Part shown: positions 42,432 through 51,387 of the stretch, one piece after another
Layout: every line of letters begins with the position of its first letter
Numbering within the stretch: the stretch's first letter is position 1
Source of the DNA: Rubrivivax sp.
GTDB lineage: Bacteria > Pseudomonadota > Gammaproteobacteria > Burkholderiales > Burkholderiaceae_C
NCBI GenBank assembly: GCA_016707445.1
Contig: JADJHR010000003.1
Location: forward strand, 372,001-436,000
Length of the DNA stretch: 64,000 nucleotides
Direction of reading: 5' to 3'
Made by a program: the position numbers and the translations under genes
The notes under the pieces: model-generated
Told to the model about the DNA's origin: nothing
Database searches by the model: none
Seen by the model: the letters and a program-made list of their open reading frames with translations, nothing else

Positions 42432-43939
42432 TGGCGGGCCCTGCCGACGCCGTGCGCCTGCGGGTCGTGCCAGACGCTGGACAGCATCGGGTCGAGCGTG
42501 AAGCTGACGAACATCGAGATCAGCACCGCCGCCACGATGGTGATGCCGAACTCGTGGAAGAACTTGCCGACGATGCCGCCCATGAAGCCGATCGGCAGGA
42601 ACACCGCCACGATCGACAGCGTGGTGGCCAGCACCGCCAGCCCGATCTCGTTGGTGCCGTCCAGTGCCGCCTGGTGCGCGCTCTTGCCCATCTGCACATG
42701 GCGCACGATGTTCTCGCGCACCACGATGGCGTCGTCGATCAACAGGCCCACGCACAGGCTCAGCGCCATCAGCGTGACGGTGTTGATCGTGAAGCCGCTG
42801 ACGTACATGAACAAGAAGGTGCCGATCAGTGCGATCGGCAGCGTCAGCCCGGTGATGACGGTCGAGCGCCAGCTGTTGAGAAACAGGAACACGATGCCGA
42901 TCGTGAGCAGGGCGCCTTCGATCAGCGTGCGTTGCACGTTGGCCACCGAGACCCGGATCGCGCGCGAGTTGTCGCGGTTGATCTCGGTCTTCACGCCGGA
43001 CGGCAGCTGGGGCTCGACCTCGGTCAGCGCCTGGCGCAGGCCGTCGACCACCGCGATGGTGTTCTCGCCCTGGCTCTTCTGCACCGACAGCAGCACCGTG
43101 CGCTGGCCGTTGTAGAGCGCCAGGCTTTCCAGTTCCTGCGGGCCATCGACCACGTCGGCCAGCTGCCCGAGCCGGATCGCCACACCGCCACGGCGCGTGA
43201 CGATGATGTTGCCGAAGTCGGCCGGCGTCTTCATGCGCGCATCGAGCTGGACCACGCTCTCGCGCTCCTTCGACCGGATCGCTCCCAGCGGCAGCTCCTG
43301 GTTCTCGCTGCGCAGCGCCGCCACGATCTGGTCGACCCCGACGCCCGCGGCCTCCATCGCCGCCGGCCGCACGTGGATGTTGATCTCGCGCTGCACGCCG
43401 CCGATCACGCTGACCGCACCCACGCCGCGCACGTTCTCCAGCCGCTTCTGCAGCACCTGAGTGGCCCAGGTGGTCAGCTCCTGGGCGCTGCGGCGACCGT
43501 CGGTCGACAGGATGGCGACGTTGAACACCGGCTGGCTGGTCGGGTCGAAGCGCGAGATGCGCGCGTCCTTGACCTCGTCACGCAGCGTGGGCTTGACCAG
43601 CGTCACCTTCTCGCGCACGTCCTCCGCCGCCTTGCGGCCGTCGACGTCGAGCTTGAACTGGATGATGACGACCGAACTGCCCTCGTACGAGCGCGAGAAG
43701 ATCGAATCGATGCCGGCCACCGTGTTGACGGCCTCCTCGATCTTCTTGGTGACCTCGGACTCGACGATCTCGGGCGACGCGCCCGGGTAGTCCATTTGCA
43801 CCACCACGGTGGGGATGTCGATGTCGGGAAACTGGTCGATCGACAGCCGCTGGTAGCTGAACAGGCCCAGCACCACGAAGGCCAGCATGACCATCGTGGC
43901 CATCACCGGGTTGTGAATCGAAACGCGGGTAAACCACAT
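42428..43939 (-). CDS. RND efflux pump, N-terminal half (frame-split)
   Basis: This inner-membrane proton-driven exporter subunit covers TM1 to about TM6. MWFTRVSIHNPVMATMVMLAFVVLG is the family start, and the DD relay pair is in CVGLLIDDAIVVRENIVRH. It contains the first porter domain (SYEGSSVVIIQFKLDVDGRKA) and ends at VWHDPQAHGVGRARQ with a TGA. In related pumps the chain continues directly into the sequence encoded in the next frame (VTLYDKTIGR). The membrane fusion protein gene lies 29 bp upstream. It is unclear whether the split is real, an assembly error, or tolerated by coupled translation. Confidence 0.9.
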   Translation of the reverse strand: MWFTRVSIHNPVMATMVMLAFVVLGLFSYQRLSIDQFPDIDIPTVVVQMDYPGASPEIVESEVTKKIEEAVNTVAGIDSIFSRSYEGSSVVIIQFKLDVDGRKAAEDVREKVTLVKPTLRDEVKDARISRFDPTSQPVFNVAILSTDGRRSAQELTTWATQVLQKRLENVRGVGAVSVIGGVQREINIHVRPAAMEAAGVGVDQIVAALRSENQELPLGAIRSKERESVVQLDARMKTPADFGNIIVTRRGGVAIRLGQLADVVDGPQELESLALYNGQRTVLLSVQKSQGENTIAVVDGLRQALTEVEPQLPSGVKTEINRDNSRAIRVSVANVQRTLIEGALLTIGIVFLFLNSWRSTVITGLTLPIALIGTFLFMYVSGFTINTVTLMALSLCVGLLIDDAIVVRENIVRHVQMGKSAHQAALDGTNEIGLAVLATTLSIVAVFLPIGFMGGIVGKFFHEFGITIVAAVLISMFVSFTLDPMLSSVWHDPQAHGVGRARQ

Positions 43940-43968
43940 GCGGCGGGTCCGGGCTCAGGCTCAGTACG

Positions 43969-45156
43969 TCAAGGCCTCGGGGCCGATGCGGGACGAAACG
44001 CTGCCGATGCCGCCGGCGGCCGGCTCGGCAGCTGCACCGCCGTACCCGCCGGCAGGGTGCCGACGGTCGCGCGCAGCACGATGTCGCCCTCGGCCAGGCC
44101 CGACAGCAGTTCTTGCGCGCTTTCACGCCCGGCGCCGAAGTCGACTTCACCCAGTTCGCCCAGAGTGATCTCACGCTGCACCGCGCGGCCGCCATCGACC
44201 TGGAGCACGAAGGGCCGGCTCTGATCGTGGCGCACGGCGCGGGCGGGGATGACCAGCGCCGGGCGGCGCCGCAGTTCCACCGTGCCACGCGCAAACAGGC
44301 CCTGGCGCAGGCCCGGCACCGGGTCCAGCGCCAGGTAGGCCATCACCGCGCGGCTGCCGACCTGGGCGCTGGGGTTGATGCGCACCACGCGCGCGGCCAC
44401 CGGCTGCGCCAGGCCGTCGACCACCACGCTGGCCGGCTGGCCCACACGCAGGGCGGTCACGTCCTCGGGGGCAATCGCGGCCTCGAGTTCGATGTGTGCG
44501 AGGTCGACGATCTCGACGATGCGGCCGTCCACCGGCACGCGTTCACCGGGCTGCACCAGTCGCTGTGCCACCAGGCCCGCCAGCGGGGCCCGCAGCTCGC
44601 TGTCCTTGACCGCCTTGCGTGCCAGCTCGGCCGCGGCTCGCGCCGCCTGCAGCGACGCGCGCGCGCCGTTGGCACTGCTGATCGAGGTGTCGAGCGCGGT
44701 CTTCGAGATGAAGCCCTGGTCGACCAGGGCCTTGTTGTTGGCCAGCGTGCGCTCGGCGATGTCGAGCTGGGCCTGTGCCGCCGCTGCCTGGTCCTGGGCC
44801 TGGCGCAGCCGCCATTCGTACTCGGTGGCGTCCAGGCGCCCGATCAGCTGGCCGGCGGCCACGCGGTCGCCTTCGCGCACCAGCAGTTCACGCAACTCGG
44901 CCGCCACCTTGGCCTTGACGACCGCGCTGTTGACGGCCTTCAGGCCACCGGTCACCGGCAGCGTGAGCACGAGGTCGGTGCGCGTGGCGCGCGCCACGTC
45001 GCCGGGTGTCAGGTCCACTGCCTGGGCGGGTGCCGATGCCGCCTTGTCGGCCACCACGGCCGCGCTTCGGCGGGCAATCAGGGCGCGGCCGATGGCGACG
45101 GCCAGCAGCATGGCCACGATCGTGACGATCAGCACCCAGCGAAAGCGGCGGCTCAT
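43969..45156 (-). CDS. RND efflux periplasmic adaptor (membrane fusion protein)
   Basis: This adaptor links the RND pump to a TolC channel. Its 395 residues begin with an N-terminal membrane anchor (about 7-28), then the lipoyl halves VKAKVAAELRELLVREGDRVAAGQLIGRLD and LRAPLAGLVAQRLVQPGERV. These flank an alpha-helical hairpin of about 90 residues (RLRQAQDQAAAAQAQLDIAERTL). A beta-barrel domain follows. No lipobox cysteine is seen. Its ATG overlaps the tetR stop (ATGA), so regulator, adaptor and pump form one operon. Confidence 0.92.
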   Translation of the reverse strand: MSRRFRWVLIVTIVAMLLAVAIGRALIARRSAAVVADKAASAPAQAVDLTPGDVARATRTDLVLTLPVTGGLKAVNSAVVKAKVAAELRELLVREGDRVAAGQLIGRLDATEYEWRLRQAQDQAAAAQAQLDIAERTLANNKALVDQGFISKTALDTSISSANGARASLQAARAAAELARKAVKDSELRAPLAGLVAQRLVQPGERVPVDGRIVEIVDLAHIELEAAIAPEDVTALRVGQPASVVVDGLAQPVAARVVRINPSAQVGSRAVMAYLALDPVPGLRQGLFARGTVELRRRPALVIPARAVRHDQSRPFVLQVDGGRAVQREITLGELGEVDFGAGRESAQELLSGLAEGDIVLRATVGTLPAGTAVQLPSRPPAASAAFRPASAPRP

Positions 45157-45803
45157 CGATGCGTGCCGCTGCGATCGCGCATCAGTCCGTGCAGCATCAG
45201 GTCGGCATGCGCCCTCAGCGTGGCCTTGGGGTCGACGTCGGGGCCATGCACCGGGCAGGCGCCAAAGGAGTGTTTGTGCAGCATCAGAAAGATCATGGGG
45301 GCCATCAGGGCATGGGCGACGGGGACAAGCTCGACCGGGCGGAACTCACCGCGGTCGATGCCGCGCTGCACCACGCCTTCGAACAATCGATGCGCCGGCA
45401 GGATCACTTCGTCGGCATAGAACTGGGCCAGCTCGGGAAAGTTGCGCACCTCGGCGAGCACGACCTTGTGCAGGCCGCCGGCGTCGGAGTCGTCCACCCG
45501 GTCCCACCAGATGTCGAGCAGCATGACCAGCAGTTCGGCGGTGCTGCCCTCGAAAGCGGCCACCGCCTCGCCGCCCTGGCTGATCAGCTTGGAGATGTTC
45601 TGCCGCACGACGGCCTTGAACAGCTCTTCCTTGCTCGGGTAGTACAGGTACAGCGTGCCCTTGGATACGCCCGCCGCCGATGCCACCTCTTCCGAGCGCG
45701 TCGCCGCGAAGCCCTTCTCGACGAACAGCGACAGCGCGGCGTCGAGCAGCTGCTGGGGCCGGATGTCCTTCAGGCGTTGTCGAGGGGGGCGGGTCGAGGC
45801 CAT
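45153..45803 (-). CDS. TetR-family transcriptional regulator
   Basis: This 216-residue repressor likely controls the downstream MFP-RND efflux genes. The helix-turn-helix lies at about residues 17-62 (LLDAALSLFVEKGFAATRSEEVA and SAAGVSKGTLYLYYPSKEELF). The C-terminal ligand-binding domain is diverse. A perfect palindrome lies two bases upstream of the start codon and would allow autoregulation. It is coupled to the MFP gene by a 4-bp overlap. Confidence 0.93.
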   Translation of the reverse strand: MASTRPPRQRLKDIRPQQLLDAALSLFVEKGFAATRSEEVASAAGVSKGTLYLYYPSKEELFKAVVRQNISKLISQGGEAVAAFEGSTAELLVMLLDIWWDRVDDSDAGGLHKVVLAEVRNFPELAQFYADEVILPAHRLFEGVVQRGIDRGEFRPVELVPVAHALMAPMIFLMLHKHSFGACPVHGPDVDPKATLRAHADLMLHGLMRDRSGTHR

Positions 45804-45805
45804 GC

Positions 45806-45827
45806 TTACTGACTGATTGGTCAGTAA
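45806..45827. promoter_or_regulatory. TetR operator of the efflux operon
   Basis: TTACTGAC (45806-45813), six bases TGATTG, and GTCAGTAA (45820-45827) form a perfect 8-bp inverted repeat. It lies immediately upstream of the tetR ATG (45803) and resembles operators of AcrR/TetR efflux repressors. Binding by the adjacent TetR protein is inferred from position and symmetry. Confidence 0.8.
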
Positions 45828-45945
45828 TATAACCGAATCGACGCTGATTGATCAAATCCGTCGTCAGGCTGGCCGGGTCAGCGCGGTGCCGTGGCTATCA
45901 TGCGCCGCTTTGCCGTTGGCCCGATGCGGGCCCGAGGACGCCCGA

Positions 45946-46767
45946 ATGGACACCCTGCTGCTGATCAAGGCCGCCGTGATGGGCGTGGTCGAGGGCCTGA
46001 CCGAGTTCCTGCCGATCTCGTCCACCGGCCACCTGATCCTGGCCGGATCGCTGCTCGGCATGGACGACGCCAAGGCCAAGGTGTTCGACATCGCGATCCA
46101 GACCGGTGCCATCTTCGCGGTGATCCTGGTCTATGCGCAACGGCTGCGCGCGGTGGCCGTCGGCCTGCCGGGCAGTCGGGCCGCACGGCGCTTCGTCGCC
46201 AACGTGGCCGTGGGCTTCCTGCCGGCCGCACTGCTCGGGGTGCTGATGTACAAGGCCATCAAGGCACACCTGTTCAACGGGCCGGTGGTGGCCACCTCGT
46301 TCATCGTCGGTGGCCTGATCATCCTGTGGGCCGAGCGCCGCCAGGCACCGCCGCGCGTGCACAGCGTCGACGATATGTCGGGCCTGGACGCGCTGAAGGT
46401 CGGCCTGGTGCAGTGCCTGGGCATGATCCCCGGCACCAGCCGTTCGGGGGCCACCATCATTGGCGGCATGCTGCTGGGCTTGTCGCGCCAGACGGCCACC
46501 GAATTCAGCTTCTTTCTCGCCATCCCGACCTTGATCGGCGCCGGCGTCTACAGCCTGATCAAGGAACGCCATGTGCTGTCGCTGGCCGACCTGCCGATGT
46601 TCGCCGTCGGCCTGGTGGTCAGTTTCCTGGCCGCCTGGGTCTGCGTGCGCTGGCTGCTGCGCTACGTCGCCACGCACAACTTCGTGCCCTTTGCCTGGTA
46701 CCGCATCGGCTTCGGTGCGCTGGTGCTGTTGACGCACTTCAGCGGCTGGGTGAAGTGGGCTGACTGA
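45946..46767 (+). CDS. uppP: undecaprenyl-diphosphatase UppP (BacA)
   Basis: This integral membrane enzyme recycles undecaprenyl diphosphate to the monophosphate carrier for cell-wall synthesis. It has 273 residues and about eight helices. The two catalytic motifs are VEGLTEFLPISSTGH near residue 17 and PGTSRSGATI near 165. The ATG at 45946 has GAGGA upstream. It is divergent from tetR across 142 bp. Low-level bacitracin resistance is known for overproduction of this family. Confidence 0.95.
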   Translation: MDTLLLIKAAVMGVVEGLTEFLPISSTGHLILAGSLLGMDDAKAKVFDIAIQTGAIFAVILVYAQRLRAVAVGLPGSRAARRFVANVAVGFLPAALLGVLMYKAIKAHLFNGPVVATSFIVGGLIILWAERRQAPPRVHSVDDMSGLDALKVGLVQCLGMIPGTSRSGATIIGGMLLGLSRQTATEFSFFLAIPTLIGAGVYSLIKERHVLSLADLPMFAVGLVVSFLAAWVCVRWLLRYVATHNFVPFAWYRIGFGALVLLTHFSGWVKWAD

Positions 46768-46803
46768 GGACCGAGCGCGCTGTCGCCAGGGGCGGCTGGG
46801 CAT

Positions 46804-47499
46804 TCACCGCCGCTTGAATACCAGGTCACGCACGCCATGCCCCAGGCGCAGGCCGCGGGCCTCGAACTTGGTCAGCGGGCGGTAGTCGGGGCGCGGCGCA
46901 TAGCCGTCGCAGGTGTTGACCAGCTCTGACTCGGCGCTCAGCACCTGCAGCATCTGCTCGGCATAGGGCTCCCAGTCGGTGGCGCAATGCAGAGCACCAC
47001 CTGGCATCAGCCGGCTCGCCAGCAGCGCCACCAGGGGCGGCTGGATCAGTCGGCGTTTGTGGTGGCGCTTCTTCGGCCAGGGGTCGGGAAAGAACACGTG
47101 CGCGGCGGCCAGCGAGGCTGGCGCAATCATGTGCTGCAACAGCTCGACCGCGTCGTGGCGCACGATGCGCAGGTTGTGCAACTGTTGCTCGCCGATCAGC
47201 TTGAGCAGTGCGCCGACGCCGGGCTCATGCACTTCGACGCCGATGAAGTCGGTGTCCGGCCGTGCGGCGGCGATCGTGGCCGTGGCCAGCCCCATGCCGA
47301 AGCCGATCTCCAGTACGCAAGGTGCCTGGCGGCCGAAAAGCGCCGCCGGGTCGACCGCGGTCGATTGAAACGGGAGCAGGTAGTGTGGTCCCAGTTCCAC
47401 CAAAGCGCGTTGCTGACCGGGCCCCATGCGTCCGGCGCGCAGCACGAAGCTGCGGGGCGGCCGGTGCAGCGCATCGGCGGGTAGATTGGAATCGTCCAT
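46804..47499 (-). CDS. trmB: tRNA (guanine-N7-)-methyltransferase
   Basis: TrmB methylates G46 of the tRNA variable loop. The protein has about 231 residues; SAM motif LEIGFGMGLATATIA, EVHEPGVGALL, and FPDPWPKKRHHKRRLIQPP are diagnostic. PLTKFEARGLRLGHGVRDLVF closes the family pattern. The ATG at 47499 is used; a GTG at 47508 forming GTGA with the upstream stop is an alternative. It follows the CBS/DUF294 gene on the minus strand. Confidence 0.94.
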   Translation of the reverse strand: MDDSNLPADALHRPPRSFVLRAGRMGPGQQRALVELGPHYLLPFQSTAVDPAALFGRQAPCVLEIGFGMGLATATIAAARPDTDFIGVEVHEPGVGALLKLIGEQQLHNLRIVRHDAVELLQHMIAPASLAAAHVFFPDPWPKKRHHKRRLIQPPLVALLASRLMPGGALHCATDWEPYAEQMLQVLSAESELVNTCDGYAPRPDYRPLTKFEARGLRLGHGVRDLVFKRR

Positions 47500-47504
47500 G
47501 GTCC

Positions 47505-48992
47505 TCACAACGACTGATAGCGCTGCGCCAGCACGTCCTGCAGGCCCTGGACGACGCGGAATGCGTTCTTGAGCTGCGTGCGCTCGAAATTGGACAGGGT
47601 GCTGGGCGACAGCAGGTTGTCTGCAACCTGGCCGGCTTCGATGCGGCGCACCTGATGCCGGATGCGGGCGCTGGCCAGAAACTCCAGCGTGTGGCGCAGG
47701 TCACGCGCGCCCTGTTCGCTCACCTCGCCGCCCTGCGCGGCCACCTGCAGCCGGTCATGCGTGTTGACCTGCGGATGGCCACCGGCCACCGAGTACACCC
47801 GTGCCAGGTCGATGATGGGCACGATGCCCTGCATCTTCAGGTCCAGCGTGCCCCGGTGCGCACCGCTGCGCGCGGTGTCCAGGCGGCCGAACAGACCCAG
47901 CGGTGGCCGTCGGCTGAGCGCATTGCGTGTCATGTGCGCGAGGAAGATGCCCTTGCCCGGTGTGTACTGCAGCACCCCGGTGCGCAGCGCCTCGAGCAGG
48001 GCCGATTCGCCGTGCACCAGGCGCATGTCGAAGAACACGCAGGTGTGCATCAGGGCAGCCGGCTCGGGCTGGTCGATCCAGTGCCTGAAGCGCTCGAGCC
48101 AGCGTTGCAGCGGCTGGCGCCAGCGCTCGGTCATGGCCATCATCTCGCCCGGGCAGAAGACATAGCCGCAGGCGTCCAGGCCGCTGCACACCTGGCGCGC
48201 CAGGGCCTCGAAGTAAGGGCCGTCGCGATCGACGTCGTAGCGGTCGTCCAGGACCAGGCAGTTGTCCTGATCGCTCTTGGCGGTCTGCTCGCTGCGCGCC
48301 TGCGAACCGGCAGCCACCCAGGCATAAGGCACCGGCGGTGGCCCGAGCTGTGCTTCGGCCAGTTGCAGCAGCCTGACGGTCAGCGCATCGGTCATCGCGG
48401 TCACGATCTGGCCGATCACATAGGCCGACGCACCCGACGCCGCCAGGTTGCGCTGCATCTGCGGCACGCGCGCACAGGCTTGCTGCAGGCCGTCCAGGCT
48501 GTTCTGTGCATGCAACTCACCCGCCAGCGCGACTGCGGAATTGCTGTGCCAGGCCACCAGGTCGGTGGCCGTGACCATGCCGGCCACACGCTGGCCGTCC
48601 AGCACCGGCACATGGTGCACGTTGTGGCGGGCCATCAGCAGCATCGCTTCGAAGGCACTGGCACCCGCCTGCACGGTGACCGGTGCCGGCGTGGCCACCC
48701 GTGACACCGGTTCGTCGCTGCTCAGACCCGGCGCGAGCACGCGGTTGCGCAGGTCGCGGTCGGTGACGATGCCCACCAGGCGGTCGTCGTCGACCAGCAA
48801 CATCGACGACACGCGCTGCACCCTCATGGCTTGAGCTACGTCACGAATCGGCGTGTTCGAAGGCAGGCTCACCGGGCTGCGGCGCTGCAGCGTGCGCAAG
48901 GGCAAGGTCACCAGGCGCTGGTGCGGATCGACACCGACCAGGGGTGCCAGCGCATCGGGAAGATCAGAGTTGAGGTCGGGCGTCTTGTTCAT
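47505..48992 (-). CDS. CBS-domain putative nucleotidyltransferase (DUF294)
   Basis: The 495-residue signalling-type protein has two CBS domains (about 45-100 and 108-165; SSMLLVDDDRLVGIVTDRDLRNR and HHVPVLDGQRVAGMVTATDLV). These are followed by a DUF294 nucleotidyltransferase-like domain (VAAGSQARSEQTAKSDQDNCLVLDD, GlnD-like) and a helical DUF294_C region. CBS pairs usually bind adenosyl ligands. The gene is divergent from the DUF4212-symporter pair, and CBS/DUF294 proteins often accompany such acetate-permease-like genes, so control of that transporter is plausible. No direct proof in sequence. Confidence 0.88.
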   Translation of the reverse strand: MNKTPDLNSDLPDALAPLVGVDPHQRLVTLPLRTLQRRSPVSLPSNTPIRDVAQAMRVQRVSSMLLVDDDRLVGIVTDRDLRNRVLAPGLSSDEPVSRVATPAPVTVQAGASAFEAMLLMARHNVHHVPVLDGQRVAGMVTATDLVAWHSNSAVALAGELHAQNSLDGLQQACARVPQMQRNLAASGASAYVIGQIVTAMTDALTVRLLQLAEAQLGPPPVPYAWVAAGSQARSEQTAKSDQDNCLVLDDRYDVDRDGPYFEALARQVCSGLDACGYVFCPGEMMAMTERWRQPLQRWLERFRHWIDQPEPAALMHTCVFFDMRLVHGESALLEALRTGVLQYTPGKGIFLAHMTRNALSRRPPLGLFGRLDTARSGAHRGTLDLKMQGIVPIIDLARVYSVAGGHPQVNTHDRLQVAAQGGEVSEQGARDLRHTLEFLASARIRHQVRRIEAGQVADNLLSPSTLSNFERTQLKNAFRVVQGLQDVLAQRYQSL

Positions 48993-49228
48993 GGTTCGGC
49001 TGGGTTGCCGCCAGCGCGTGGCCGCAAGCTGACGTGGGACTGCCCGGATCGCCCGGTGTTTACCCGCGAGTTGAAAGTCTAGCCGGCGGACAGTAAGGAT
49101 TTCGTCAGTCCGGCCGCAAAGACTCGTCCGTCGGCAGTTGCTGCGCCCTTTCGGGCCTGGCGCCATGCAGCCGATCCGCGGCCGTCAGGCGATCCCCCAA
49201 CCTTACAAGCACAGCAAAGGAGAACTCG

Positions 49229-49483
49229 ATGCAGCACGACGCCCTTGGCTACTGGAAGGCCACCTTGCGACTGTTGACCATCATCCTGGTCATCTGGTTC
49301 CTGGTGTCATTCGGCGCCGGCATTCTCTTTGCCGATCAGCTCAACAACATCAAGCTCGGCGGCTATCCGCTCGGCTTCTGGTTTGCACAGCAGGGATCGA
49401 TCTACGTCTTCATCGTGCTGATCTTCTGGTACGCAAAGAAGATGGGCGACATCGATCGCGAATTCGACGTGCACGAAGACTGA
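49229..49483 (+). CDS. DUF4212 small membrane subunit of a sodium:solute symporter
   Basis: The 84-residue protein has two hydrophobic segments (about 15-38 and 55-72). YWKATLRLLTIILVIWFLVSFGAGILF and LGGYPLGFWFAQQGSIYVFI are the DUF4212 signature. GGAG precedes the ATG. The large symporter gene starts eight bases after the stop. Pairing of DUF4212 with SSS-family permeases is a constant arrangement, and it is assumed to be a partner subunit. Confidence 0.9.
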   Translation: MQHDALGYWKATLRLLTIILVIWFLVSFGAGILFADQLNNIKLGGYPLGFWFAQQGSIYVFIVLIFWYAKKMGDIDREFDVHED

Positions 49484-49490
49484 GGCCATC

Positions 49491-51299
49491 ATGGATCTGC
49501 AAACCACCATCTATATCGGCGTCGGTCTCAGCTTCGCGCTGTACATCGGCATCGCGATCTGGGCCCGTGCCGGGTCTACCAGCGAGTTCTACGCCGCCGG
49601 CGGCCAGGTTCATCCGGTGATGAACGGCATGGCCACGGCGGCTGACTGGATGAGCGCGGCGTCGTTCATCTCAATGGCCGGCCTGATCTCGAACATGGGT
49701 TACGGCGGCTCCCTGTTCCTGATGGGCTGGACCGGCGGCTACGTGCTGCTGGCCATGCTGCTGGCGCCGTACCTGCGCAAGTTCGGCAAGTTCACGGTGC
49801 CGCAGTTCATCGGCGACCGCTTCTATTCCAAGGGCGCGAGCACGGTGGCCGTGATCTGTCTGCTGACCGCGTCGATCACCTACATCATCGGCCAGATGAC
49901 CGGCGTCGGCGTGGCCTTCTCGCGCTTCCTGGGCGTCAGCAGTGACGTCGGCATCTACGTCGGCATGGGCATCGTGTTCCTGTATGCGGTGTTCGGCGGC
50001 ATGAAGGGCATCACCTACACGCAGGTGGCGCAGTACATCGTGCTGATCCTGGCCTATACCGTGCCGGCGATCTTCATCTCGCTGCAGCTCACCGGCAACC
50101 CGATCCCGCAACTGGGTCTGGGTTCGAATCTGGTCGGCCACGATGTGTCGCTGCTGGCCAAGCTCGACCAGGTCGTCACCGATCTGGGCTTCGGCAAGTA
50201 CACGACGTCGTTGCCGGGCAGCACGCTGAACATGTTCGTCTACACGATGTCGCTGATGATCGGCACCGCCGGTCTGCCGCACGTCATCATGCGATTCTTC
50301 ACCGTGCCCAAGGTCAAGGACGCACGTTCGTCCGCTGGCTGGGCGCTGATCTTCATCGCGATTCTGTACACCACCGCGCCCGCCGTGGCCGCGATGGCCA
50401 AGACCAACCTCATCCGCACCGTCACACCGGGCGTGGTATTGAAGGACGCCAACGTCTTCGACAAGGAAGGCGCGATCAAGTACGAGGAGCGCCCTGACTG
50501 GATGAAGCGCTGGGAGAAGACCGGCCTGTTGAAGTTCACCGACAAGAATGCCGATGGTCGCATCCAGTACTACAACGACGCGAGCAAGAACGCCGACTTC
50601 AAGAAGAAGGCCGAAGAGGCCGGCTGGAAGGGCAACGAACTGGATGTCAACGCCGACATCATCGTGCTGGCCAACCCCGAGATTGCGCTGCTGCCCAACT
50701 GGGTGATCGCGCTGGTGGCGGCGGGCGGTCTGGCGGCGGCGCTGTCCACGGCGGCGGGGCTGCTGATGGCGATCTCGTCGGCCGTTTCGCACGACCTGGT
50801 GAAAGGCGTGTTCATGCCCAACATCAGCGAGAAGGGCGAACTGCTGGCCGGCAAGATCTCGATGGCGGTGGCGATCGTGATTTCGGGCTGGCTGGGCCTG
50901 AATCCCCCGGGCTTCGCGGCCGGTACGGTGGCGCTGGCCTTCGGTATTGCCGCCAGTTCCTTGTTCCCGGCCATCATGATGGGCATCTTCAGCAAGAAGA
51001 TGAACAAGGAAGGTGCCATGGCCGGCATGCTGTCTGGCCTGTTCGTGACGCTGTTCTATGTGTTCGCGCACAAGGGCCTGTTCTTCGTCAAGGGCACCGA
51101 GTACCTCGACTTGATCGGTGGTCCCAACAGCTTCTTCGGCATCACGCCGGAAGCTTTCGGCACGGTCGGTGCGATCGTCAACTTCGTGGTTGCCTTCGCC
51201 GTCGACAAGGTGACCAAAGAGCCGCCTGAGCACATCCAGCACATGGTCGAGGCGGTGCGCATTCCACGCGGGTCGCGCGCGGTGGACGGGGCACACTGA
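49491..51299 (+). CDS. sodium:solute symporter family protein (VC_2705 type)
   Basis: This SSS-family transporter of 602 residues and about 13 helices is related to the acetate permease ActP. TSEFYAAGGQVHPVMNGMATAADWMSAASFISMAG and YIIGQMTGVGVAFSRFLGV are typical. About 100 residues (roughly 307-405) form a hydrophilic insert between helices. It contains an EF-hand-like loop, DKNADGRIQYYN, at residues 351-362. Acetate or other short carboxylates are likely substrates. A hairpin terminator follows. Confidence 0.92.
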   Translation: MDLQTTIYIGVGLSFALYIGIAIWARAGSTSEFYAAGGQVHPVMNGMATAADWMSAASFISMAGLISNMGYGGSLFLMGWTGGYVLLAMLLAPYLRKFGKFTVPQFIGDRFYSKGASTVAVICLLTASITYIIGQMTGVGVAFSRFLGVSSDVGIYVGMGIVFLYAVFGGMKGITYTQVAQYIVLILAYTVPAIFISLQLTGNPIPQLGLGSNLVGHDVSLLAKLDQVVTDLGFGKYTTSLPGSTLNMFVYTMSLMIGTAGLPHVIMRFFTVPKVKDARSSAGWALIFIAILYTTAPAVAAMAKTNLIRTVTPGVVLKDANVFDKEGAIKYEERPDWMKRWEKTGLLKFTDKNADGRIQYYNDASKNADFKKKAEEAGWKGNELDVNADIIVLANPEIALLPNWVIALVAAGGLAAALSTAAGLLMAISSAVSHDLVKGVFMPNISEKGELLAGKISMAVAIVISGWLGLNPPGFAAGTVALAFGIAASSLFPAIMMGIFSKKMNKEGAMAGMLSGLFVTLFYVFAHKGLFFVKGTEYLDLIGGPNSFFGITPEAFGTVGAIVNFVVAFAVDKVTKEPPEHIQHMVEAVRIPRGSRAVDGAH

Positions 51300-51339
51300 C
51301 GACAGATCCCCTGGGTCCCGGCATCGCCGGGACACATCG

Positions 51340-51370
51340 GGCCCCGCCGGCCTTGCCGGTGGGGCCTTCT
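51340..51370 (+). terminator. terminator after the symporter gene
   Basis: GGCCCCGCCGG (51340-51350), loop CCTTG, and CCGGTGGGGCC (51356-51366) make an 11-pair stem with one G-T pair, followed by TTCTTCATT. It lies 41 bp after the symporter stop. Confidence 0.8.
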
Positions 51371-51387
51371 TCATTCGGAGCCCTTGC

